64,000 nt of DNA. Source: Streptomyces sp. M92. GTDB taxonomy: Bacteria > Actinomycetota > Actinomycetes > Streptomycetales > Streptomycetaceae. The position numbers and the translations under genes are program-made. How positions within the stretch are numbered: position 1 is the first letter of the stretch; each line of letters opens with the position of its first letter. Below are positions 39,070 through 47,119 of the stretch, piece by piece. The notes under the pieces are model-generated. The model saw only the letters and a list, made by a program, of their open reading frames with translations, had not been told where the DNA came from and made no database searches. Location: contig NZ_CP101137.1 of assembly GCF_028473745.1 (NCBI RefSeq), positions 7,261,501 to 7,325,500 on the forward strand. The letters are read 5' to 3'.

Positions 39070-40683
39070 ATGACGCAGAGCAGTGTGCACGGGGAGCGGA
39101 CACGACCGGATTCAGCCCCGGACCACGGCGACCCCGAAGACGGCCCCGGCCCTGGTCCGGGCAGGCGGGCCGGGAGGCGTCGCTCCGGGCGCCGGCACCG
39201 CGCGCTGCGATGGTCCGCGACGGTCCTCTCGGTGCTGATACTCGGCACGGCCGGCGCCGGGTACCTCTACTACGAGCACCTGAACGGAAACATCCAGAAG
39301 GGCGAGCGCAGCAGCGGCGACTCCAAGGCGGACAAGCCCGAGCCGAACGCCGCCGGGCAGACGCCCCTGAACATCCTGCTGATCGGCTCCGACAGCCGCG
39401 CCTCCGACGCCAACGTGGCCCTGGGCGGCGGCCGGAACAACCGCGGCAACCCGCCCCTGGGCGACGTACAGATGCTCATCCACCTGTCCGCGGACCGAGA
39501 GAGCGCCGCCGTGGTGAGCATCCCCCGGGACACCAGGGTCGACATCCCCGCGTGCACGGACCCGAAGACCGGCGAGAAGTACCCGGCGACCAACGCCATC
39601 ATCAACGAGTCCCTGGGCCGCGGCGGCGCCGGCTGCACCCTGGCCACCTGGGAGAACCTCACCGGCGTCTACATCGACCACTGGATGACGATCGACTTCG
39701 CGGGCGTGGTGGCGATGGCGGACGCCGTCGGCGGGGTCGAGGTCTGCGTCAACCAGAACGTGTGGGACCGCCCGCTGCCCGCCGTGCCCGGCGGTTCCGG
39801 GCTGAAGATGACGAAGGGCTCGCACAAGGTCAAGGGCGAGGAAGCGCTCCAGTGGCTGCGCACCCGGCACGCCTGGGGCAGCGACCTGCTGCGCGCCCGT
39901 GCGCAGCACATGTACATGAACTCGATGATCCGCACCCTGAAGGGGCAGAACGTCTTCACCGACACCGGCCGGCTGATGGACCTGGCCGAGGCCGCCACCA
40001 GGTCCCTGACGGTGTCGCAGGAGATCGGCACGGTCAAGGAGCTCTACGACCTGGGCATGCAGCTCAAGACCGTCCCCACGGACCGCATCACCATGACCAC
40101 GATGCCCACCGTGGAGGACCCCCAGGACAGGAACCACCTGCTCCCGGCCGGTGACGCCGAGAAGATGTGGACGATGCTCCGCGAGGACGTGTCCTTCGAC
40201 GACAAGGGCGGCAAGGACTCAGGCAACAAGGGCGCGGACTCCGCCACCGGGAAGGACCCGGCCGCCCCCGACGCCGAGATCGGCGTCCTCGTGCAGAACG
40301 CCACCCGCTCCGCCACGCTCGGCCCGGTCGGCGGCCGGGCGAGCGTGGTCGCCGAGGTGCTGGCGCGCAAGGGGTTCGCCAAGGCGGCCACGGACACCTC
40401 GGCCGCGCTCGCCGAGGAGAAGACCGTGGTCCGCCACCCGGGCCCGGAGACGGCGGGGGACGCGCGGCGCGTGGCCGAGGCGCTGGGTATCCCGGCGAGT
40501 TCCGTGCGCCGGTCCGCGGACGTGTCGGGGATCACGCTCGTGGTGGGAGCCGACTGGCGCTCCGGCACCTCGTATCCGCGGCAGGAGAAGCCCGACGCCG
40601 GAGAACTGCCGGACAACAGCGACGCCCTCAACGGCTCGGACACCGGTAAGTGCATGGACGTGTACGCACCTTACCGATGGTAG
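39070..40683 (+). CDS. LCP family protein with LytR_C domain, LCP3
   Basis: 537 residues from the ATG at 39070. A short acidic/basic tail, one helix (about 47-67, ending in GAGYLYYEHLNGN), then the LCP domain: LNILLIGSDSRASDAN, DVQMLIHLSADRESAAVVSI, PRDTRVDIPAC, ALQWLRTRHAWGSDLLRARAQHMYMN. A LytR_C-like domain (GVLVQNATRSATLG) lies near residue 408. Its closest relative in the window is LCP5. It starts 141 bp after LCP2; the intergenic stretch shows no clear promoter or terminator, so co-transcription is likely. Confidence 0.92.
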   Translation: MTQSSVHGERTRPDSAPDHGDPEDGPGPGPGRRAGRRRSGRRHRALRWSATVLSVLILGTAGAGYLYYEHLNGNIQKGERSSGDSKADKPEPNAAGQTPLNILLIGSDSRASDANVALGGGRNNRGNPPLGDVQMLIHLSADRESAAVVSIPRDTRVDIPACTDPKTGEKYPATNAIINESLGRGGAGCTLATWENLTGVYIDHWMTIDFAGVVAMADAVGGVEVCVNQNVWDRPLPAVPGGSGLKMTKGSHKVKGEEALQWLRTRHAWGSDLLRARAQHMYMNSMIRTLKGQNVFTDTGRLMDLAEAATRSLTVSQEIGTVKELYDLGMQLKTVPTDRITMTTMPTVEDPQDRNHLLPAGDAEKMWTMLREDVSFDDKGGKDSGNKGADSATGKDPAAPDAEIGVLVQNATRSATLGPVGGRASVVAEVLARKGFAKAATDTSAALAEEKTVVRHPGPETAGDARRVAEALGIPASSVRRSADVSGITLVVGADWRSGTSYPRQEKPDAGELPDNSDALNGSDTGKCMDVYAPYRW

Positions 40684-40889
40684 GAACTCAGGAAAATAGG
40701 AGGGATTTGCCCGCTTGTAGGGACGGCGGGCGCGCCACCGGAGTAGTTGCACGCCGAACCGGGCGGATAGTGTGAGCGCTCCAGTGCCCCCGCCGCGAGG
40801 TCCGCCCTGGCGTCGTGCACATGTTGACCCTTTATCGTGCGCCTTCCGGCAGAAGGTGCCGCGTGGCCCCTACGGAGGATTGGGAGACC

Positions 40890-42647
40890 GTGGACGCGCA
40901 AGGACGTGGGCGGGCAGACGACGTCGACCCCGCAGACCAGTGGGTACTGAATCCGCGCACCGGTGAATACGAGCTGCGACTGCCCCCTTCCGCACCGCAG
41001 TCACCCGTGCCGGGCCCCCGCAGGTCCGCCCCCCGCGACAGCGGCACCCCCTCCCCGGGCGACGGCGGCACCACCGGCACGGCGGGCCGTACGGCCACGC
41101 CCGGCCGGGAGGTCCCGCCCCAGCGGCGGCGCCGTTCGGCCCCCGAGGAGCCGGCGCCGGGGCGGCGCGGACGCCGTCCGGCGAAGAAGAAGTCGAAGGG
41201 CAGGAAGGCCCTGCTGTGGGGCGGCGGCGGCACCGCGTTCGTCGTCCTCGCGGCCGGCGTCGGCGGTTACCTCTACCTCAAGCACCTAGAGGGCAACGTC
41301 ACGACGACGGACGTGGGCAGCGCCGGAAGCAGCAGCTTCAAGAAGGACGAAGCCTTCAACATCCTCATCATCGGCACCGACAAGCGCACCGGCGCGGGCA
41401 ACGAGGGCTACGGCGACAAGGGCAGCGTCGGCCACGCCGACACCACGATCCTGCTGCACGTCGCCGAGGACCGCTCCAACGCCACCGCGCTCAGCATCCC
41501 CCGCGACCTGATCGTCGACATCCCCGACTGCGAGGTCACGCAGGAGGACGGCTCGAAGGAGATCGTCCCCGGCGACCAGGACGTCCGTTTCAACCGGAGT
41601 CTCGGCGAGGGCGGCCGGAACGCGGGCTGCACCATGCGCACGGTGACGGAGGCGACGGGCATCAAGCCCGACCACTTCATGATGGCCGACTTCAACGCGG
41701 TCAAGACGCTCACCACCGCCGTCGACGGCGTCGACGTCTGCGTGGAGCACGCCGTCGACGACCCCAAGTCCCACCTGAAGCTGCCCGCCGGCGAGTCCAA
41801 GGTCGAGGGCGAGCAGGCCCTCGCCTTCGTCCGCACCCGGCACGCCTTCGGCAACGAGGGCGACCTGGACCGCATCAAGGTCCAGCAGCAGTTCCTCAGC
41901 TCGCTGATGCGGAAGATGGCCTCCGGCGACACCCTCACCAGCCCCACCAAGCTGGTGAAGCTCGCCGAGGCCGCCACCAAGGCGCTGACCGTGGACAAGC
42001 CCATCGGCAACGTGGGCACGCTCAAGGACATCGCCCTGGAGCTGAAGAAGGTGCCGACGAAGAACATCACGTTCATGACGGTGCCGGTGATCGACAACCC
42101 GGACGAGCCGAAGCCGGTGACGGTCGTCCTCGCGCCGGGCACCGCCGAACAGGTCTTCAACACGATCCGCAACGACGTCTCCTTCACCGAGGTCGAGAAG
42201 AAGGAGAAGGCGGAGAAGAAGAAGGAGGCCGCAGCGATCGCCGCCCGTCTGGAGGGGGCGAAGTCCGACCCCTCCGAGATCCGCGTCCGCATCCTCAACG
42301 GCGGCGCCCCCGGCGGCAGCGCCTCGCAGGAACTGCGCTACCTCCAGAACGAGGCCGGCGTCACCAAGTCCGAGAACGCGGGCAACGCCGACGCCGAGAT
42401 CGCCAGGACCACCCTGGAGTACGCCCCCGACCAGGCCGACCAGGCCCGCGCCCTCGCCGAGATCCTCGGCCTGTCCGGCGCCGCCATGAAACCCGGCGAA
42501 AGCGTCACCAACGCCCAGGGCCTGCCCACCATGACCCTCACCCTCGGCAAGGACTTCAAGGGCGCCGGTATCAAGCTCGACGCGACATCCGTGAAGACGC
42601 CGGACGTGGACAAGACCACGGCCGACCAGAAGCTGTGCGCCAGTTGA
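40890..42647 (+). CDS. LCP family protein with LytR_C domain, LCP4 (paralogue of LCP2)
   Basis: 585 residues from GTG 40890, chosen by analogy with LCP2. An in-frame GTG at 40863 has its own AGAAGG site and would add nine residues. The N-terminal motif DPADQWVLNPRTGEYELR is repeated exactly, the linker is longer, the helix is at about 105-128, and LCP motifs match LCP2 (IIGTDKRTGAGNEG, ADTTILLHVAEDRS, ALSIPRDLIVDIPDC). The LytR_C coding region is nearly identical in DNA to LCP2. A 206-bp gap after LCP3 may carry a promoter. Confidence 0.92.
   Translation: MDAQGRGRADDVDPADQWVLNPRTGEYELRLPPSAPQSPVPGPRRSAPRDSGTPSPGDGGTTGTAGRTATPGREVPPQRRRRSAPEEPAPGRRGRRPAKKKSKGRKALLWGGGGTAFVVLAAGVGGYLYLKHLEGNVTTTDVGSAGSSSFKKDEAFNILIIGTDKRTGAGNEGYGDKGSVGHADTTILLHVAEDRSNATALSIPRDLIVDIPDCEVTQEDGSKEIVPGDQDVRFNRSLGEGGRNAGCTMRTVTEATGIKPDHFMMADFNAVKTLTTAVDGVDVCVEHAVDDPKSHLKLPAGESKVEGEQALAFVRTRHAFGNEGDLDRIKVQQQFLSSLMRKMASGDTLTSPTKLVKLAEAATKALTVDKPIGNVGTLKDIALELKKVPTKNITFMTVPVIDNPDEPKPVTVVLAPGTAEQVFNTIRNDVSFTEVEKKEKAEKKKEAAAIAARLEGAKSDPSEIRVRILNGGAPGGSASQELRYLQNEAGVTKSENAGNADAEIARTTLEYAPDQADQARALAEILGLSGAAMKPGESVTNAQGLPTMTLTLGKDFKGAGIKLDATSVKTPDVDKTTADQKLCAS
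42249..42561 (+). repeat. Near-identical 313-bp tract shared by LCP2 and LCP4 (copy 2)
   Basis: Partner of 38530-38842, offset by 3,719 bp in direct orientation. Recombination between the two would delete or duplicate LCP3 plus parts of LCP2 and LCP4 and leave an intact hybrid gene. Confidence 0.85.
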
Positions 42648-42724
42648 CCTGACGGGCCCGCCGTACGTCTCACAGGACGGCGACGGGCCCGCGCGGCGGC
42701 GCGGGGGCGGGAGGGGACGCGGAG

Positions 42725-44338
42725 ATGACGCGAAGCAGTGTGCAGGGGGAGGAAACGCGGCAGGGTGCACCGGACGCCGCCGAGCGGTCCGGGGCAGCCG
42801 TCGACCAGGCCGGCGACGGGGGCGTCGAGGCGGTCGGCAGACGGCGCAAGGGCCGGGGCCGCCGGGTGCTGCGCTGGACGGCGTTGACACTCGCCGTGCT
42901 CATAGCCAGTACGGCGGGCGCCGGTTACCTCTACTACGAGCACCTCAACAGCAACATCAGGAAGGACCCGCTGAACCTGGGCGACAGCAAGGTCGCCGCG
43001 CCGACGCCGAACGCGGCCGGGCAGACCCCGCTGAACATCCTCGTGATCGGCTCCGACGCCCGGGACAGCGAGGAGAACCAGCAACTGGGCGGCGCCCGGG
43101 AGACGTTCGGCTCCACGCCGCTGGCGGACGTGCAGATGCTGGTGCACCTGTCCGCCGACCGCAGCAACATGTCGGTCGTCAGCATGCCCCGCGACACCCT
43201 CGTACACATCCCCAAGTGCACCGACCCTGACGACGGGAAGGTCTACCCGGCGAGCGAGGGCCGGACGATGACCAACCAGAGCCTCGGCCACGGCGGGCCC
43301 GGCTGCACGGTCGCCACCTGGCAGGAGCTCACCGGCATCCGCATCGACCACTTCATCATGGTCGACTTCGCGGGCGTGGTGTCCATGGCGGACGCCGTCG
43401 GCGGCGTCCCGGTCTGCGTGGACGCCAACATCCACTCGCGCGACAGCAAGGGCCACGGTTCCGGCCTGAAGCTGGAGAAGGGCACCCACCCCGTCAAGGG
43501 CGAGCAGGCCCTGCAGTGGCTGCGCACCCGTTACGGCTTCGAGGACGGCAGCGACCTCGCCCGGGCCAAGGCCCAGCACATGTATCTGAACTCACTGGTC
43601 CGCACGCTGCGCGAGAACGCCACCCTGAGCAGCCCGAACAAGCTGCGCAGGCTCGCCGAGGAGGCCACCCGGGCACTGACCGTCGATCCGGGCCTGGACA
43701 CCGTCAAGAAGCTGTACGACCTCAGCGACGAACTGCGCGAGGTGGAGCCGGGGCGCATCACCATGACCACGATGCCCAACCGCTACGTGGGCGCCCGCGT
43801 GGAGCCCACCGAGGACGCCGGGAAACTGTTCCGGCTGGTGCGCGAGGACATCGCGCTGGACGGCGGGGACGCGGAGAAGAAGAAGCCCTCGCAGGCGCCG
43901 AGGGAACCGGCCGACCCCGCCGCACCCGACGCCGAGATCGCGGTCCAGGTCCGCAACGGCACCCGCACCGACACCCTCGCGGCGGCCCGCGGACGCGCGG
44001 ACACGGTCGCCGGGCTGCTGGTGGAGCAGGGCTTCGGCCAGGCCGTCGCCGATCCCTCGGTGCTGCCCAGCGAGGACCGCACCACCGTCCACTACCCGAG
44101 CGCCGACCTCGAGGGCGACGCGCGACGGGTCGCCAAGGCCGTCGGCATCCCCGCGGATGCGGTGCGGCAGTCGACCGACGTCTCGGGCGTCACCCTCGTC
44201 GTCGGCGCCGACTGGCGCGAGGGCACGGGGTACGAGGCGCCCGAGTCCGACAACTCGGTCCCGGAGTCGGCCGAGGCGCTCAACGGCGCGGACGACAGCG
44301 CCTGCATGCACGTGAACCCGGCGTTCACCTGGTCCTGA
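42725..44338 (+). CDS. LCP family protein with LytR_C domain, LCP5 (paralogue of LCP3)
   Basis: 537 residues, the same length as LCP3 and collinear with it: helix at about 50-71 ending GAGYLYYEHLNSN, LNILVIGSDARDSEEN, DVQMLVHLSADRSNMSVVSM, PRDTLVHIPKC, ALQWLRTRYGFEDGSDLARAKAQHMYLN. A LytR_C-like region follows (AVQVRNGTRTDTLA). The ATG at 42725 follows GGGGACGCGGAG. The last codons lie in the first unit of a 37-bp tandem repeat, and the stop at 44336 is within that unit. Confidence 0.92.
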   Translation: MTRSSVQGEETRQGAPDAAERSGAAVDQAGDGGVEAVGRRRKGRGRRVLRWTALTLAVLIASTAGAGYLYYEHLNSNIRKDPLNLGDSKVAAPTPNAAGQTPLNILVIGSDARDSEENQQLGGARETFGSTPLADVQMLVHLSADRSNMSVVSMPRDTLVHIPKCTDPDDGKVYPASEGRTMTNQSLGHGGPGCTVATWQELTGIRIDHFIMVDFAGVVSMADAVGGVPVCVDANIHSRDSKGHGSGLKLEKGTHPVKGEQALQWLRTRYGFEDGSDLARAKAQHMYLNSLVRTLRENATLSSPNKLRRLAEEATRALTVDPGLDTVKKLYDLSDELREVEPGRITMTTMPNRYVGARVEPTEDAGKLFRLVREDIALDGGDAEKKKPSQAPREPADPAAPDAEIAVQVRNGTRTDTLAAARGRADTVAGLLVEQGFGQAVADPSVLPSEDRTTVHYPSADLEGDARRVAKAVGIPADAVRQSTDVSGVTLVVGADWREGTGYEAPESDNSVPESAEALNGADDSACMHVNPAFTWS

Positions 44339-44431
44339 CGGACGTCACCGCGTCCCAGCGTTCACCTGGTCCTGACGGACGTCACCGCGTCCCGGCGTTC
44401 ACCTGGTCCTGACGGACGTCACCGCGTCCCG
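44321..44431. repeat. 3 x 37-bp tandem repeat spanning two stop codons
   Basis: Units at 44321-44357, 44358-44394 and 44395-44431 contain GCGTTCACCTGGTCCTGACG and following bases and differ only at the final position (A, G, G). The first unit encodes the end of LCP5 with its TGA; the third supplies the TGA of the convergent glycosyltransferase (44421-44419). The middle unit is purely intergenic. Confidence 0.92.
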
Positions 44432-45465
44432 GCGGTCTCCGCGTCCGGCCGGACCGCCGGGCGCCGCGAGGCGATGACCTTCCTGGCCAGCGACTTCGGG
44501 CTGGTCAGGAAGCCCCACCCCCAGGACATGTGCATGGTCGCCAGCGCCACCGGGATCTGGGCCCGCGCCTTGAGCCCGAGCCCCTTGCCGGCCGGGAGCG
44601 ACCCGGCGACGATCGCGGCCAGGTAGCCGCCGGGCACGACGAAGCCCCACGGCGTCAGCGCCGCGCCCACCACCACACCGGCGGCGATCGCGCACACGGC
44701 GGTCGGCGGGGCGAGGTAGCGCAGGTTGATGGAACCGGCGTGGTAGCGGGCGACGACGTGCCGCCAGCGGCCGTAGTCCTTGTACTGCTTGGCCAGTGCC
44801 CGCACGGACGGGCGGGGCCGGTAGGAGACCCGCAGCTCGGGCGAGAACCAGATCAGACCGCCGGCCTCGCGGATGCGGAAGTTCAGCTCCCAGTCCTGGG
44901 CGCGGACGAACTCCTCGTTGTACCCGCCCTGCTGCTCCAGCGCCTCGCGGCGGAACACACCCAGGTACACCGTCTCGGCCGGGGCTGCCTCGCCGCCCGT
45001 GTGGAAGGCGGCGTTGCCCACGCCGATCCTCGACGTCATCGCGGCGGCGACGGCGTCCTCCCAGGCGTTCTCGCCCTCGGCGTGCATGATGCCGCCCACG
45101 TTCTGCGCGCCGGTCTCCTCCAGGAGCCTTACGGCCGTGGCGATGTAGTTCGGCGACAGCATGCCGTGGCCGTCGACGCGCACGACGACCGGATGGCGGG
45201 ACGCCTTGATCGCGGCGTTCAGCGCGGCGGGGGTGCGGCCGGTGGGGTTGGGCACGGTGTGGACGCGGGGGTCCTCGGCGACGAGTTCGGCGGCGATCTC
45301 GTCCGTGCGGTCCGTGGAGGGACCGAGGGCGATCACGACCTCCATCTCGCCGGCGTACTCCTGGGCGAGGATGGCGCGGACGGAGCCGCGCAGGTGCCGT
45401 TCCTCGTTGAGGACCGGCATGATCACGGAAACGGCGGGCAGCCGCACGTCGGACTTGGCGTTCAT
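44419..45465 (-). CDS. ExoA-like GT2 glycosyltransferase
   Basis: 348 residues. GT2 features are VSVIMPVLNEERHLRGSVRAIL at the N-terminus, TGRTPAALNAAIKAS, VVRVDGHGMLS as the metal-binding DxD-like site, and EFVRAQDWELNFRIREAGG. The C-terminal ~100 residues carry two or three membrane helices and a basic tail. It resembles succinoglycan ExoA-type enzymes, which extend lipid-linked sugars at the inner membrane face. It lies inside the LCP cluster, convergent with LCP5 and divergent from LCP6, so its product may be what those ligases attach. The ATG at 45465 is the natural start. Confidence 0.9.
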   Translation of the reverse strand: MNAKSDVRLPAVSVIMPVLNEERHLRGSVRAILAQEYAGEMEVVIALGPSTDRTDEIAAELVAEDPRVHTVPNPTGRTPAALNAAIKASRHPVVVRVDGHGMLSPNYIATAVRLLEETGAQNVGGIMHAEGENAWEDAVAAAMTSRIGVGNAAFHTGGEAAPAETVYLGVFRREALEQQGGYNEEFVRAQDWELNFRIREAGGLIWFSPELRVSYRPRPSVRALAKQYKDYGRWRHVVARYHAGSINLRYLAPPTAVCAIAAGVVVGAALTPWGFVVPGGYLAAIVAGSLPAGKGLGLKARAQIPVALATMHMSWGWGFLTSPKSLARKVIASRRPAVRPDAETAGTR

Positions 45466-45604
45466 CGGTGCTCACGTTACCGCGAACGGGGGACACGGGT
45501 GCGCGCCGCGGGGGCCGCAGCCCCGGGCCGCAGATCGTATGGGCCTACGGTGCTCACGGATCACACGCCCGGCCGCACGGCCCGTCCCCCGCGGAGGTGT
45601 CACC

Positions 45605-47107
45605 TTGCCCACGCCGCCCCGCTCCCCCCGGGTCCCGGCCGCCACGTCCCGGGGCGTCCCGCCGCCGCAGCGCGGAGCCTCCGGGCGCCCGCCCCGGCCC
45701 CCCGTACGGCGGAAGCGGCCGCGCTGGGCCATGCGGGCGGTGACCGCGCTGTCGGTGGTGGTGCTCGCCTCGGCCGGGATCGGGCACGCGGTGCTCTCCG
45801 GCCTGGACTCGGACATCACGCGGGTCGACGCCTTCAAGGACATGAAGAACCGGCCGCGGGCCGGCGACGGCATGAACGTCCTGCTGGTCGGTACCGACGG
45901 CCGCGACCGGATCAGCGAGGAGCAGCGGCAGAAGTACCGGCTGGGCGGCGCCCCCTGCCACTGCACCGACACGATCATGATCGTGCACATCTCGGAGGAC
46001 CGGAAGCGCGCCAGCGTGGTCAGCCTGCCGCGCGACTCCTACGCCGAGACGCCCGACCACACCGACCGCACCACCGGCGAGCAGCACAAGGGGCACCCGG
46101 TGAAGCTGAACGCCGCCTACGCCGAGGGCGGCCCGCAGCTGACCATCCGCACGGTCGAGAAGATGACCCGGGTGAAGATCGACCACTACCTGGAGGTCGA
46201 CTTCACCAGCTTCATGAAGACCGTGGACGTGCTCGGCGGTGTGCGGATCTGCACCGCAGAGCCGCTCAAGGACAGCCACACCGGACTCGACCTGCCGGCC
46301 GGCACGCACACGCTGATGGGCGGGCAGGCGCTGCAGTACGTCCGCGCCCGGCACCTCGACGGTGCCTCCGACCTGAGCCGGATGAAGCGCCAGCAGCGCT
46401 TCCTGGCCGCCCTGATCGACCGGGCGACGTCCTCGGGGCTGCTGCTGAACCCGCTGAAGTTCCGGGACGTCACCCAGGCCGTGCTGGGCTCGGTGCGGGC
46501 CGACAAGGGCTTCGGCACCGACGAGATGCTGGCACTGGGGCGGGCGATGCGGAACTTCTCGCCCTCCTCCTCCGAGTTCACCACCGTGCCGATCGGGCAG
46601 ATGGGCTACGCCGTCAAGGGCGTCGGCTCGACCCTGAAGTGGGACCCCGCCGAGTCGGGGCGGATCTTCGACGCCCTGCGCGAGGACGAGCCGCTGGCCG
46701 CGCCGAAGCCGAAGCCGAAGGGCCCGGCGCCCCTCCGGGTCCCGGTGGACCCGAAGCAGATCCGGGTCCAGGTGGAGAACGGCACCCGTACTCCGGGGCT
46801 CGGCAGACGCGTGGACGACGCGCTGGCCGCGACCGGCTTCCGCACCACCAAGGCGCCCAGGAACGCCACCGACCGCTCGGTCGAGCGGACCGTCGTCGCC
46901 TTCGACCCCCGCTGGGACCGCTCGGCGAAGTCACTGGCCGCCGCGCTGCCCGGCAGCGAGCTGCGGCCGGTCAAGGGCCAGGGCCCGACGCTGAAGGTGA
47001 TCGCGGGCGCCGGCTTCGAGGAGGTCGTGAAGGTGAGGCCGGCGGACCCGCCGCGGGAGCCGGGCACGGTGGTGCGGGGCGACGAGGTGGTCTGCGGCAA
47101 GCAGTGA
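45605..47107 (+). CDS. LCP family protein with LytR_C domain, LCP6
   Basis: 500 residues from a TTG at 45605, which has GGAGG at 7-nt spacing; the first ATG (45731) would sit at the helix and lose the basic Pro-rich tail. Helix at about 43-63, then MNVLLVGTDGRDRISEEQ, DTIMIVHISEDRKRASVVSL, PRDSYAETPD, ALQYVRARHLDGASDLSRMKRQQRFL, and a LytR_C domain near 390 (IRVQVENGTRTPGLG). HCTDTIM is preceded by an unusual Cys pair (PCHC). It is more distant from LCP2-5. It ends 12 bp from the convergent LCP7. Confidence 0.9.
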   Translation: MPTPPRSPRVPAATSRGVPPPQRGASGRPPRPPVRRKRPRWAMRAVTALSVVVLASAGIGHAVLSGLDSDITRVDAFKDMKNRPRAGDGMNVLLVGTDGRDRISEEQRQKYRLGGAPCHCTDTIMIVHISEDRKRASVVSLPRDSYAETPDHTDRTTGEQHKGHPVKLNAAYAEGGPQLTIRTVEKMTRVKIDHYLEVDFTSFMKTVDVLGGVRICTAEPLKDSHTGLDLPAGTHTLMGGQALQYVRARHLDGASDLSRMKRQQRFLAALIDRATSSGLLLNPLKFRDVTQAVLGSVRADKGFGTDEMLALGRAMRNFSPSSSEFTTVPIGQMGYAVKGVGSTLKWDPAESGRIFDALREDEPLAAPKPKPKGPAPLRVPVDPKQIRVQVENGTRTPGLGRRVDDALAATGFRTTKAPRNATDRSVERTVVAFDPRWDRSAKSLAAALPGSELRPVKGQGPTLKVIAGAGFEEVVKVRPADPPREPGTVVRGDEVVCGKQ

Positions 47108-47119
47108 CCGGCGACGGGC

